Assembly: GCF_026151345.1 (NCBI RefSeq)
Contig: NZ_JAMQPR010000001.1
Location: 974,231 to 1,038,230 of the forward strand
Source of the DNA: Leptospira paudalimensis
GTDB lineage: Bacteria > Spirochaetota > Leptospiria > Leptospirales > Leptospiraceae
Direction: 5' to 3'
DNA length: 64,000 bases
How positions within the stretch are numbered: position 1 is the first letter of the stretch; the number at the start of each line of letters is the position of its first letter. The position numbers and the translations under genes were made by a program. The notes under the pieces were generated by a model, which worked only from the letters and a program-made list of their open reading frames with translations, had not been told where the DNA came from and searched no databases. Below, in pieces: positions 16,097 to 23,836 of the stretch.

Positions 16097-16987
16097 ATGA
16101 AAATACACTACCACTATTTCCCCATTTTATTACCCATTCTCTTCCCAATCTGCCTTTGGGCAGATGATTTCCAAAAGAGCGAGAAATTGATCACTTCTTA
16201 TTTCCCGTTAGAAGAAGGAAAAATTGCCTATACGAAGTCTGGATCAGGCAAACAGAATTTTATCTTATTACCTGGGATAGGTGATCGAAAGGAAAGTTAT
16301 TCGGATTTGGTCCATTTATTAAACAAAGATGGGAACGTATATGCCTTTGATTTGCGAGGTATGGGAGAATCAGATGTTAGTTTTTCTTCCTATGGACCGA
16401 AGGAAACCGCTATGGACATTCTCTCCTTCATTCAGAGAAATAATCTGCAAAATGTTTACATCATTGCTAATTCGATGACAGCGGCATCTGCTGTTTACAT
16501 CCAGTCGAAAGAGAAACAACGAGTGTTGGGAATGGTTTTATCAGGACCTTTTGTTAGAGACAAAGAACCTATGTCTTGGGGATTAAAATCGATATTACAA
16601 ATTGCCTTTCGTGGTCCATGGGGCCCAAGTGCCTGGGTCAAATTTTATGAATCTCTTTTTCCGATCCAACCACCAAAAGATTTGGAAGCACGTAAGGAAA
16701 AACTCAAAGAAAATTTAAAAGAAAAAGGAAGGATGGCCGCACTTCGTTCTATGTTATTTGCACCAAAAGAAGAATGTGAAAATGAGCTTGTCCATGTAAA
16801 AGGGAATCACATCATCATCATGGGATTAAAGGATCCTGATTTCTCAAATCCGGAAGAGGAAACAAATTGGATACGGGATACCATTGGTGGAAAGGTTTAT
16901 CTTTATGAAAATGTTGGACATTATCCTTTTGTAGAAGAACCCAATCGTTTTTATTCAGATTTAAAATCATTATGGCAAAAAAAATAA
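16097..16987 (+). CDS. Exported alpha/beta-fold hydrolase with non-canonical nucleophile elbow
   Basis: The 296-residue protein starts with a signal peptide ('YFPILLPILFPICLWA') and continues as an alpha/beta hydrolase: 'FILLPGIGDRKESYSDLV' (oxyanion strand), 'VYAFDLRGMGESD', a nucleophile region, 'IIIMGLKDPDF' (acid) and 'NVGHYPFVEEP' (catalytic His). The nucleophile elbow reads 'IIANSMTAAS', with Ser126 in A-N-S-M-T where G-x-S-x-G is usual, so activity may be altered. Substrate is unknown; small lipid, lactone or ester compounds are typical. The gene overlaps the tetR start by 16 bases and is preceded by two palindromic operators, which suggests it is induced by the regulator's ligand, perhaps its own substrate. 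Confidence 0.75.
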   Translation: MKIHYHYFPILLPILFPICLWADDFQKSEKLITSYFPLEEGKIAYTKSGSGKQNFILLPGIGDRKESYSDLVHLLNKDGNVYAFDLRGMGESDVSFSSYGPKETAMDILSFIQRNNLQNVYIIANSMTAASAVYIQSKEKQRVLGMVLSGPFVRDKEPMSWGLKSILQIAFRGPWGPSAWVKFYESLFPIQPPKDLEARKEKLKENLKEKGRMAALRSMLFAPKEECENELVHVKGNHIIIMGLKDPDFSNPEEETNWIRDTIGGKVYLYENVGHYPFVEEPNRFYSDLKSLWQKK

Positions 16988-17565
16988 AAAACAAAATCGG
17001 AAGACCCAAAAAAGGCCAAACCCAAATCAGTCGTAGTTTGATTTTGGATTTAGCTTGGGAAACCATTCAAAACGTTGGGTTTTCCGAATTTCGTTTGGCA
17101 ACTGTTGCAGAGGCACTTGGCATTCGAACACCTTCGCTTTATAACCATGTAAAGGACACAGAAGATATATTTGGAGAAATTAAAAAGAGGGCCTTGCAAC
17201 TATTAGGTGACAGACTAGAAGAAAACTTAAAAAAAACCGATCCCACTAAGGAACGGATTCCAAACTTTTTAAAATCCTATCGAAGTTTTGCCAAAGAATT
17301 CCCTCATATGTACCCACTGGTCATCGTTTCTACCGAATCGGATCCGGAACTCAAATTACTGGGAGATCGAATTTTACAACTCTGTATGTTTGCATTCCAA
17401 TTCGAAACTTTAGACAAAGAAGTGGTCCATCGAATTCGGATCATTCGTTCTCTCGTACATGGATTTATTGATCTGGAACGAGAGGGTGGTTTTGGCCGTA
17501 AGGAGTCAGTCGAAGAAAGTTTTGTGAAACTAACAGAATCTCTCGAAACAGGAAAACTCTGGTAA
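16972..17565 (+). CDS. TetR/AcrR family transcriptional regulator
   Basis: The 197-residue protein has a basic N terminus ('KKIKNKIGRPKKGQ') and a TetR helix-turn-helix with 'RLATVAEALGIRTPSLYNHVKDTEDIFGEI' (about 38-70). The C-terminal ligand domain with 'LLGDRILQLCMFAFQF' and 'HRIRIIRSLVHGFIDLEREGGFG' resembles the WHG-type TetR_C domain. It probably represses its own operon and the divergent cyclase unit through the two ACTAAT...ATTAGT palindromes. The start overlaps the hydrolase stop by 16 bases and lies within the hydrolase C-terminal codons; an ATG at this place and the basic arm make it convincing. The ligand cannot be told. Confidence 0.9.
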   Translation: MAKKIKNKIGRPKKGQTQISRSLILDLAWETIQNVGFSEFRLATVAEALGIRTPSLYNHVKDTEDIFGEIKKRALQLLGDRLEENLKKTDPTKERIPNFLKSYRSFAKEFPHMYPLVIVSTESDPELKLLGDRILQLCMFAFQFETLDKEVVHRIRIIRSLVHGFIDLEREGGFGRKESVEESFVKLTESLETGKLW

Positions 17566-17613
17566 AACTTTACTTTTCGGGAGAATGAGCGTGCGAAAAC
17601 TGGGATTACACTT

Positions 17614-19530
17614 ATGGCAGCACTTACGATTACATTACCCGATGGAAGTTCCAAGGAACTCGAATCCGGAAAGTCATTTTCTGATTTTGTCCAAAACCAA
17701 CTGCCTTTCTTAAAAGAGAAAGCTCTTGCCGTTGTCTTGTCCGATGGACGGACTGTTGATTTATCTTTTGTTCCTACCGAAAACACGAGTGTCAAATTTC
17801 TCACCTTTGATGACAAAGATGGAAAAGAAGTTTTCCACCATTCCTCTGCCCACTTACTAGGGATGGCTGTCCAACGATTATGGCCTCATGCAAGACTCAC
17901 TGTGGGTCCTGTCATCGAGAATGGTCCAGGGTTTTTCTTTTACGACATTGATTTTGGTGAAACCATTATCACTGTGGATGACCTACCTAAAATCGAAGTG
18001 GAGATGGGAAAAATTGTCAAGGAAGACCTTACCGTCAAACGTTGGGAACTTTCTAAAGAAGAAGCCATTGAAAAATTTAAAAAAGAAAATGAACCTTATA
18101 AAGTAGAACTCATCCAAGGGTTTGATGCCGCCTCTGTTTCGTTATATGGACAAGGGGAATGGTATGACTTATGCCGTGGGCCACACGTGGCACGCACTGG
18201 CCAACTGAAAGCCTTCAAACTCACAGCCATTTCGGGCGCTTATTGGAAGGGTGATTCCAAAAACAAACAGCTCACTCGTATTTATGGAGTGTCTTTTCCC
18301 ACCAAAAAACAGTTAGATGAATATATCTTTCTCATCGAAGAAGCCAAAAAAAGAGACCACAGAAAACTCGGGAAGGAACTTGACCTTTTTAGTTTCCAAG
18401 ACGAAGCTCCTGGCTTTCCGTTTTGGCATCCAAAAGGTACTGTCCTTTGGAACACTCTTGCATCTTACATTCGAGAAGAGTGTTTTAGACGGGGCTACCA
18501 AGAAATCAAAACTCCTGCCATTTTAAACTCATCTCTTTGGAAAAAATCAGGTCACTGGGATAATTTTAAAGAAAACATGTACTTCACTGACATCGATGAA
18601 AGTGAGTTTGCCGTCAAACCGATGAACTGTCCTGGATGTTGTTTGATTTATAAATACCACATGCATTCCTATCGGGAATTACCCCTTCGGTTTATGGAAC
18701 TCGGGAATGTTCATAGGCATGAAATGTCAGGAGTTCTACATGGGCTTTTCCGTGTTCGTGCATTCACACAAGATGATGCCCATATCTATGCACCATTGGA
18801 AAAAGTAGAATCCGAAGTCGAAGACATCATTGATTTTACCTTTGACGTGTACAAAAAATTTGGGTTTACCGAATTCAAAACTTTCATTGCAACTCGACCC
18901 GAAAAATCACAAGGAAGTGATGAAGATTGGAACCTCGCCACACAAGCATTACATGATGCTCTAAAGAAAAAAGGAATCGAATACGGGATCAAGGAAGGAG
19001 ACGGAGCATTCTACGGACCAAAGATCGAGTTCAATATCAAAGATTCACTTGGTAGGTTATGGCAATGTGGAACTGTTCAAATTGACTTTTCAATGCCAAA
19101 TCGTTTTGAACTCGACTTTACAGCGTCTGATGGAAAAAAACATGCACCAGTCATGATCCATAGAGCCATTTACGGATCGCTCGAACGTTTTATTGGAATT
19201 CTCATCGAACACTTTGAAGGAAAATTTCCACTTTGGTTAAATCCGATTCAAATTCGTGTCTTAACTGTGGCAGAAACACATAGTGATTATGCGAAAGAAG
19301 TATATCAAGATTTAGTAATGCATGGATTTCGAGTCGAACTCGATGTTCGGAATGAAAAAATTGGAAGTAAAATTAGGGATTCCATCATGAAACGGTGCAG
19401 TTATACGCTCATCCTTGGGGATAAAGAAAAAGAAGCAGGGAATATTTCTTACAGAAGAATGGGAGAAGAAAAAACAGAAACTGTTTCTCGTGATGGTTTC
19501 CTCTCTCTTCTCAAAGGGGAATTGAACTAA
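17614..19530 (+). CDS. thrS: Threonyl-tRNA synthetase
   Basis: This 638-residue class II synthetase has the full ThrRS layout: an N-terminal TGS domain (about 1-62), an editing domain with 'HHSSAHLLG' (HxxxH) and 'CRGPHV', the class II core, and a C-terminal anticodon-binding domain from about 535. The core has motif 2 around '[32 protein letters not shown]', zinc-site residues in 'MNCPGC' and 'RHE', and '[13 protein letters not shown]' for motif 3. It charges tRNA-Thr and clears mischarged Ser-tRNA. No T-box or operator-like hairpin is visible in the 48-base leader. It starts the thrS-x-infC-rpmI-rplT translation cluster. Confidence 0.97.
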   Translation: MAALTITLPDGSSKELESGKSFSDFVQNQLPFLKEKALAVVLSDGRTVDLSFVPTENTSVKFLTFDDKDGKEVFHHSSAHLLGMAVQRLWPHARLTVGPVIENGPGFFFYDIDFGETIITVDDLPKIEVEMGKIVKEDLTVKRWELSKEEAIEKFKKENEPYKVELIQGFDAASVSLYGQGEWYDLCRGPHVARTGQLKAFKLTAISGAYWKGDSKNKQLTRIYGVSFPTKKQLDEYIFLIEEAKKRDHRKLGKELDLFSFQDEAPGFPFWHPKGTVLWNTLASYIREECFRRGYQEIKTPAILNSSLWKKSGHWDNFKENMYFTDIDESEFAVKPMNCPGCCLIYKYHMHSYRELPLRFMELGNVHRHEMSGVLHGLFRVRAFTQDDAHIYAPLEKVESEVEDIIDFTFDVYKKFGFTEFKTFIATRPEKSQGSDEDWNLATQALHDALKKKGIEYGIKEGDGAFYGPKIEFNIKDSLGRLWQCGTVQIDFSMPNRFELDFTASDGKKHAPVMIHRAIYGSLERFIGILIEHFEGKFPLWLNPIQIRVLTVAETHSDYAKEVYQDLVMHGFRVELDVRNEKIGSKIRDSIMKRCSYTLILGDKEKEAGNISYRRMGEEKTETVSRDGFLSLLKGELN

Positions 19531-19539
19531 AGAAATTTC

Positions 19540-20463
19540 TTGACTAACACTGGTGGGCACATAGTGTTCCTACCAGTGCTTAAGAGTCAAATTGTATCTA
19601 CATCGAAAGAGCCAGTTACTCTTTATCTGGACCTTCCGATCCACCCACCGTATGACGTCTGTGATGCGTACGATGCCATTCCCATGATAAACCTTCCCAT
19701 TACGGATGGTGTTACTCTCGGATGGAAGGTGAGTCATATGCAATTTGTGGATGGAATGCGGAAAGATGTTTCATTTGATTGCCCAAATATTGTCATCACT
19801 GGGGGACAAAATTTAGGGAACAAAGCTGTTTCTTTGTATGTAGTTGCTGCCTTTTACGATGTTTCCGATCGCTTATTGTCTTGCCAAACATCCGAACACT
19901 GCGTCCAACCTTGGGAACGTTTTGATGTCCCTGGTTTATGGAGCCGATTTCCATTTTCTATTTCTGAAATTTCTCGAGTCTCCTTACGGATTACGATTTC
20001 CGGATGTGATACAAATGACAGAATCGAGAGCCCTATCCCAATCACTTCAGCGAAACCTTTCAAAAAAGAATCCAAACGAGAATGGAAACGAGCCGAACAT
20101 GTGGTTGGCACTTACGGTTTCCAAAAATGGAATCCAGGCAAAGGGGAACTTTTGTATGCAACAGAGCCTCTCACCAAAGAAAATAAACTTCGATTCCGAT
20201 TGGAACGAAAGGAAAACCAAGGGTTTCATTACCTAGCAATTGTTCCCACCACCAACCCGATTCCGAGTGACCGCAAGTATGACAACCTCATCCAATATGT
20301 GTTGTATGATGAGTTCGGTCAGATTTGCCATGGAGGATCTTGTATGGGAATGGGAAACCATGGGGAATACCTTTCCCTTGTCCCCATTTTACCTGAAATC
20401 CTCCAAAAAGAATCCCTTTCCATCGAATATGTGGTGTGGGAAGGGCCTTCAGGAACGCTTTAA
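19540..20463 (+). CDS. Conserved-looking hypothetical protein inserted between thrS and infC
   Basis: I do not recognise a family for this 307-residue protein. It has no signal peptide or membrane helix, is rich in predicted beta strands, and holds seven to eight cysteines, several in the middle ('LSCQTSEHCVQPWERFDV', 'SGCDTN') and one near the end ('ICHGGSCMGMG'). The frame opens with TTG at 19540, nine bases after thrS; a GTG at 19564 behind GGTGG is an alternative start. It lies between thrS and infC, which are usually adjacent, so it is probably transcribed with them. Two-copy 'PITDGVTLGWKVSHM' and 'ATEPLTKENKLRFRLERK' segments hint at two similar beta domains, but this is only an impression. 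Confidence 0.7.
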   Translation: MTNTGGHIVFLPVLKSQIVSTSKEPVTLYLDLPIHPPYDVCDAYDAIPMINLPITDGVTLGWKVSHMQFVDGMRKDVSFDCPNIVITGGQNLGNKAVSLYVVAAFYDVSDRLLSCQTSEHCVQPWERFDVPGLWSRFPFSISEISRVSLRITISGCDTNDRIESPIPITSAKPFKKESKREWKRAEHVVGTYGFQKWNPGKGELLYATEPLTKENKLRFRLERKENQGFHYLAIVPTTNPIPSDRKYDNLIQYVLYDEFGQICHGGSCMGMGNHGEYLSLVPILPEILQKESLSIEYVVWEGPSGTL

Positions 20464-20515
20464 CCCCTGAACATGTGCATTTGCAAAGAAATGTACTTGC
20501 GTGCCTAGTTTTTCA

Positions 20516-20546
20516 TCCGAAATTGGAAATTGAAAGAAATTTCGGA
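20516..20546 (+). promoter_or_regulatory. RBS-sequestering hairpin in the infC leader
   Basis: TCCGAAATT (20516-20524) pairs perfectly over 9 bp with AATTTCGGA (20538-20546), loop 13 bases. The right arm contains most of the infC Shine-Dalgarno GGAG (20544-20547), six bases before the ATG at 20553. The structure would hide the ribosome site and could serve feedback control of the infC-rpmI-rplT operon, as L20 or IF3 does by other structures in other bacteria. Confidence 0.5.
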
Positions 20547-20552
20547 GACTGA

Positions 20553-21116
20553 ATGCAGAAACGGCCCAACCCTAGAGGGAACCCAAACCAAGATAAATTC
20601 GCCCACATCAGAATTAACGAACAAATTACCAATGTAGCATCGATTCGACTCGTCAGTGACGAAGGATCAGATATCGTTACTCTGGAAGAAGCTCTGAGAA
20701 GAGCTAAGGAAGCTAACCTTGATTTGGTGGAAGTCTCGGGTGACCAGGATGTTCACGTCTGTAAGCTGATCGATTTTGGAAAATACAAATTCGAACTTCT
20801 TAAAAAAACGAAAGAAGCGAAAAAGAAACAACACGTAGTCACGGTAAAAGAAATCAAAATCCGCCCGCGGATTGATAACCATGACTTCGAGATTAAGAAG
20901 CGTCATGCTTTAGAATTCTTGCAAAAGGGTGATAAAGTAAAAGTGACACTTCGATTCCGAGGCAGAGAGATGGTTCACTCTGAAATTGGAATGAATATTG
21001 TTAACCGGTTTGTCGAGGACCTAAAAGAGCATGCCTCTCCCGAAAAAATGCCGGTACACGACGGAAAGACGATAGTTGTCGTGATGAACCCAATTAGTGA
21101 GAAAGCTAAAGGATAA
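20553..21116 (+). CDS. infC: Translation initiation factor IF-3
   Basis: The 187-residue protein has both IF-3 domains: the N domain with '[18 protein letters not shown]' and '[24 protein letters not shown]', a lysine-rich linker, and the C domain with '[43 protein letters not shown]'. It prevents premature 50S joining and checks start codons. Unlike the AUU start of Escherichia coli infC, this gene begins with ATG (20553) behind GGAG, so the classical codon-based autoregulation does not apply; the leader hairpin may replace it. rpmI follows after seven bases. Confidence 0.97.
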   Translation: MQKRPNPRGNPNQDKFAHIRINEQITNVASIRLVSDEGSDIVTLEEALRRAKEANLDLVEVSGDQDVHVCKLIDFGKYKFELLKKTKEAKKKQHVVTVKEIKIRPRIDNHDFEIKKRHALEFLQKGDKVKVTLRFRGREMVHSEIGMNIVNRFVEDLKEHASPEKMPVHDGKTIVVVMNPISEKAKG

Positions 21117-21123
21117 AAAAACT

Positions 21124-21324
21124 ATGTATAAACTAAAAACAAATAGGGCAGCAGCCAAACGTTTTAAGTTTACCAAATCTGGTAAAATCAAACGTGGTTG
21201 TGCGTTCCGAAGACATATCTTAGAGAAAAAATCTCCTAAGATGAAACACCAAAGCCGTGGAATGCATCTCATCCATGAAACCGATTATAACCGTGTAGAA
21301 AAACTTCTACCTTACGGAGGTTAA
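21124..21324 (+). CDS. rpmI: 50S ribosomal protein bL35
   Basis: The 66-residue basic protein begins '[20 protein letters not shown]' and has '[22 protein letters not shown]', the bL35 signature. The frame is open upstream to 21097, inside infC, but the ATG at 21124 gives the family's N terminus and length. It is the middle gene of infC-rpmI-rplT and is separated from rplT by three bases. Confidence 0.97.
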   Translation: MYKLKTNRAAAKRFKFTKSGKIKRGCAFRRHILEKKSPKMKHQSRGMHLIHETDYNRVEKLLPYGG

Positions 21325-21327
21325 ACG

Positions 21328-21681
21328 ATGCCACGCGCAGTCAACGGAACCATTCATAAGAATCGTAGAAAGAAACTACTTGCGAAAGCAAAAGGTTTTA
21401 GAGGTGGACGTTCTAAACTATTCAGAACAGCAAAATCAGCTGTGATGAAAGCTGGTCAATGGGCATACCGTGACCGTAGAAAGAAAAAGTCCGAATTTCG
21501 TAAACTTTGGATTACGCGAATTAATGCTGCTGTTAGAGAAAATGGAATGTCTTATTCAAAATTCATCCACGCCCTCAAAACACAAGGCATCAACTTAGAT
21601 CGCAAGACATTGGCTGATCTTGCTTACAACCACAAAGAAGTATTCAACGCCATCGTCGAAAAAACCAAAGTCGCTAAGTAA
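21328..21681 (+). CDS. rplT: 50S ribosomal protein bL20
   Basis: The 117-residue protein has the bL20 pattern: an N-terminal basic extension '[38 protein letters not shown]' and the C-terminal globular region with '[24 protein letters not shown]' and '[10 protein letters not shown]'-like '[14 protein letters not shown]'. It binds 23S rRNA early in 50S assembly and is a known translational repressor of its operon in several bacteria. An AAACG-ATG junction and the upstream GGAGG (in the bL35 C-terminal codons) provide the ribosome site. Confidence 0.97.
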   Translation: MPRAVNGTIHKNRRKKLLAKAKGFRGGRSKLFRTAKSAVMKAGQWAYRDRRKKKSEFRKLWITRINAAVRENGMSYSKFIHALKTQGINLDRKTLADLAYNHKEVFNAIVEKTKVAK

Positions 21682-21695
21682 ATTAGTGCTTGATA

Positions 21696-21724
21696 GGAAT
21701 GGAATAGCTCGTCTATTCTATTCC
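21696..21724 (+). terminator. Stable hairpin after rplT
   Basis: A 12-bp stem (21696-21707 with 21713-21724, one G-U pair) with a 5-base loop follows the rplT stop. There is no T-run after it, so it may be a weak terminator or an mRNA 3' end stabiliser separating the ribosomal genes from the cell-division genes. Confidence 0.5.
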
Positions 21725-21738
21725 ATCGGATTGTTATC

Positions 21739-22374
21739 ATGTTAAAAATCGAAACCATTGAAGAGCTAGAAAGTAAAGTTGTTAAGGCCCTTGAGCTTAT
21801 CCAGGACCTAAGAACAGAAAATGCACGCCTAGAGACGGAAAACGAATCCCTCCGCGCGGAAAATGACCAAATGAAGCTCGCAATGGAGGAAAAAGAGCGC
21901 GAACTTAAAACACTTCGTTCTCAACTCCAAGACGCGACGGATGAATTAAACCAACTCAAAGAAAGAGAAGGTTTACTCGAATCCAAAGTCCACCAACTCC
22001 TTGGAAGATTAGATGGCCTCCCAACCACTGGAAGTTCCACTCCTAAAGCACCACAATCTGTGGATGCACCTGTTCCATCTGCGGAACCAGTGGCAGCTGC
22101 GATTACACCAAGTCTCACAACAGAAGACGATGATGAGATTATCTTACTCGATGAAGATGAATCAGAATTCCATGGGGAAGATGTTTTGGAAAAAACTCCT
22201 GCCTCTGCATCCTTTGAAAAAGAAGAACTCGTTGTGGAAACTGACGACGAAGTTCCAACTGTTGAGATTGATGAGGATGACGATATCATCATCGATGATG
22301 AAGATGAAGCCATTAGCGTATTTGATGCGGATGATGATGATGATTTTCTCATCATCGAAGACGATCCTAAATAA
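21739..22374 (+). CDS. Coiled-coil protein with acidic tail, ZapB-like, next to zapA
   Basis: The 211-residue protein has an unbroken N-terminal coiled coil (about 4-90, 'LESKVVKALELIQDLRTENARLE' and following heptads) like ZapB, then a proline/alanine-rich linker (about 95-125). The C-terminal half is dominated by Asp and Glu ('EDDDEIILLDEDE', 'DEDDDIIIDDEDE', 'DADDDDDFLIIEDD'). ZapB is normally about 80 residues of coil only, so the tail is an addition. It is followed after five bases by zapA, whose product bridges FtsZ and ZapB in other bacteria. A Z-ring or nucleoid-linked role is inferred from this pairing. The strongly acidic tail could mimic DNA or bind basic proteins. Confidence 0.75.
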   Translation: MLKIETIEELESKVVKALELIQDLRTENARLETENESLRAENDQMKLAMEEKERELKTLRSQLQDATDELNQLKEREGLLESKVHQLLGRLDGLPTTGSSTPKAPQSVDAPVPSAEPVAAAITPSLTTEDDDEIILLDEDESEFHGEDVLEKTPASASFEKEELVVETDDEVPTVEIDEDDDIIIDDEDEAISVFDADDDDDFLIIEDDPK

Positions 22375-22379
22375 TCCAT

Positions 22380-22697
22380 ATGGCAGACTCTGCCCAAAAC
22401 TCTCATAAAATCACCAAACAAATCTTTGGTGAAACGTATACAATCGTAGGGGAAGCATCTTCAGGGTATATTTCTGAAGTTGCTGATTACGTGGAAACAC
22501 GCCTATTGGAATTGGGAAAAGTGTTACCCAATGCATCCAAAACCAAAATTGCCGTACTTTGTGCACTCAATTTAGCCGACGAGTTGTTCCAAATGAGGGA
22601 TGTCACTGCCAAAGTGAATGAAAATCCTGAATTGGAAGAACGAACGAAAAAAATTATCTCTTTGTTGGAAGAGGGAATCATTGGGGACCATTTTTGA
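22380..22697 (+). CDS. zapA: Cell division protein ZapA
   Basis: The 105-residue protein has the ZapA pattern: 'ITKQIFGETYTIVGEASSGYISEVADYVETRLLELG' (the beta-hairpin and first helix), then 'KTKIAVLCALNLADELFQMRD' and a C-terminal dimerising helix. ZapA cross-links FtsZ filaments in the Z ring. The neighbours support the call: the ZapB-like gene lies five bases upstream and the 5-formyl-THF cyclo-ligase gene, a common zapA neighbour, overlaps its stop. The 6S RNA gene that sits between zapA and that gene in many proteobacteria has no room here. Confidence 0.9.
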   Translation: MADSAQNSHKITKQIFGETYTIVGEASSGYISEVADYVETRLLELGKVLPNASKTKIAVLCALNLADELFQMRDVTAKVNENPELEERTKKIISLLEEGIIGDHF

Positions 22698-23278
22698 ATT
22701 CGATTTCCAAACAAGACGCAAGGAAGATCCTCAAAACCAATATCCCAAAACTTACTGATCGAGAAGAGTTAGAATCAGCGATTCTCAAAAGACTATTTCC
22801 CTTATTACAAGGAAACTCCAAAATCATCACTTATGTTCCAGACCTGCAATGGGAAGTGGATGTGTTGCCCATCATCGAATCATGCCCTTTGCCAAGACCC
22901 ACGAGTTTTATTGAATCCAGGCATTCGGCGAAGTGGTACTTTCCAAAAGTGGTGAAAGACAAGGGATTATGTTTCCTTCGTCCGTTCTCTTTTGAAAAAG
23001 GTCCATATGGAATCTTTGAACCGATAGGAGATGAGGAGATTTCCGTAGAGGATGCGGATTTGATTCTGGTTCCAGGTCTTGGTTACCATGAAAATGGATT
23101 TCGCCTTGGTCGAGGTGGTGGGTATTATGACCGTATTTTACACAAAGAATCTGTGCAAAAGAAAACAATAGGGTTTAGTTTTTCTAAATTTTTTCCCGTC
23201 CCATTCCAAGTAGAAGAACACGATGTTAAAGTCGGAAAAATGATTACGGAATTTCAGATTCATTCTTTTTTCGATTGA
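22694..23278 (+). CDS. 5-formyltetrahydrofolate cyclo-ligase
   Basis: The 194-residue protein has the family's ATP/substrate motif 'GFRLGRGGGYYDRIL' (near residue 138-152), 'LILVPGLGYHENG' before it, and the C-terminal 'TIGFSFSKFF...VPFQVEEHDVKVGKMITE'. It converts 5-formyl-THF to 5,10-methenyl-THF with ATP and returns the stored folate to one-carbon metabolism. The start is a TTG at 22694 that overlaps the zapA stop. The usual N-terminal 'R......s..I...l' helix is short but present ('KQDARKILKTNI'). Confidence 0.92.
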   Translation: MNSISKQDARKILKTNIPKLTDREELESAILKRLFPLLQGNSKIITYVPDLQWEVDVLPIIESCPLPRPTSFIESRHSAKWYFPKVVKDKGLCFLRPFSFEKGPYGIFEPIGDEEISVEDADLILVPGLGYHENGFRLGRGGGYYDRILHKESVQKKTIGFSFSKFFPVPFQVEEHDVKVGKMITEFQIHSFFD

Positions 23279-23314
23279 ATCCACGTAGGATTCTGACACG
23301 ATTCCAAGAAGCAT

Positions 23315-23818
23315 ATGGACCAAGAAAAACTCCTCACATCCCTTGCGGAAAAAACCAAAATGGAACAAGAGTCTGATTTAGGAGACCTTGAACAATTTCT
23401 TACCTTTACGATCGAAAAGGAATTTTTTGGGATCCGATTGCTACTGGTTCATGAAATTTTAAAACCTGTTCTCATCACTCGTATTCCAAATGTAGAAGAT
23501 TATATTTTAGGAGTGATTAACTTAAGAGGGGAAATCATTCCAATTGTTGATTTGAAAAAAAGATTCCATAATACTGATTCTGACATTTATCCCATCTCGC
23601 GTATCGTAGTGGTTATGTTAGAGGAAAAACGAATTGGGGTTTTAGTGGATGAAGTCAAACAGGTTGTAAAAATCCAAAAGGATTTTATCAGTTATACAAC
23701 TGATGACTTGTCGTTAAACTATAGTAAGATGGTTGAATCTGTATCACGTTACGAAGACCATTTGATTTTGAATTTGGATTTGGAACAAATTGTTAATTTT
23801 GTTTCTACCACAAAGTAA
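23315..23818 (+). CDS. cheW: Chemotaxis coupling protein CheW
   Basis: The 167-residue protein is a single CheW domain: 'FLTFTIEKEFFGIRLLLVHEIL', 'ITRIPNVEDYILGVINLRGEIIPIVDLKKRF' and 'RIVVVMLEEKRIGVLVDEVKQVV'. An additional 25-residue helical N terminus precedes the domain. CheW connects methyl-accepting receptors to CheA. It begins a same-strand chemotaxis set (cheW-cheAC-cheB-cheY). No receptor or cheR lies in the window, so this set must work with receptors encoded elsewhere. Confidence 0.93.
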   Translation: MDQEKLLTSLAEKTKMEQESDLGDLEQFLTFTIEKEFFGIRLLLVHEILKPVLITRIPNVEDYILGVINLRGEIIPIVDLKKRFHNTDSDIYPISRIVVVMLEEKRIGVLVDEVKQVVKIQKDFISYTTDDLSLNYSKMVESVSRYEDHLILNLDLEQIVNFVSTTK

Positions 23819-23836
23819 GGAATAGGGGATACGACA

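Noticed and set aside
21921..22421. Minus-strand serine-rich frame of 166 codons
   Set aside because: It mirrors the GAT/GAA-rich acidic tail of the ZapB-like gene; its Ser runs are an artefact of the complementary codons.
22690..22700. 6S RNA gene between zapA and the cyclo-ligase gene
   Set aside because: This is its place in many proteobacteria, but the two genes overlap here; no space for the RNA.
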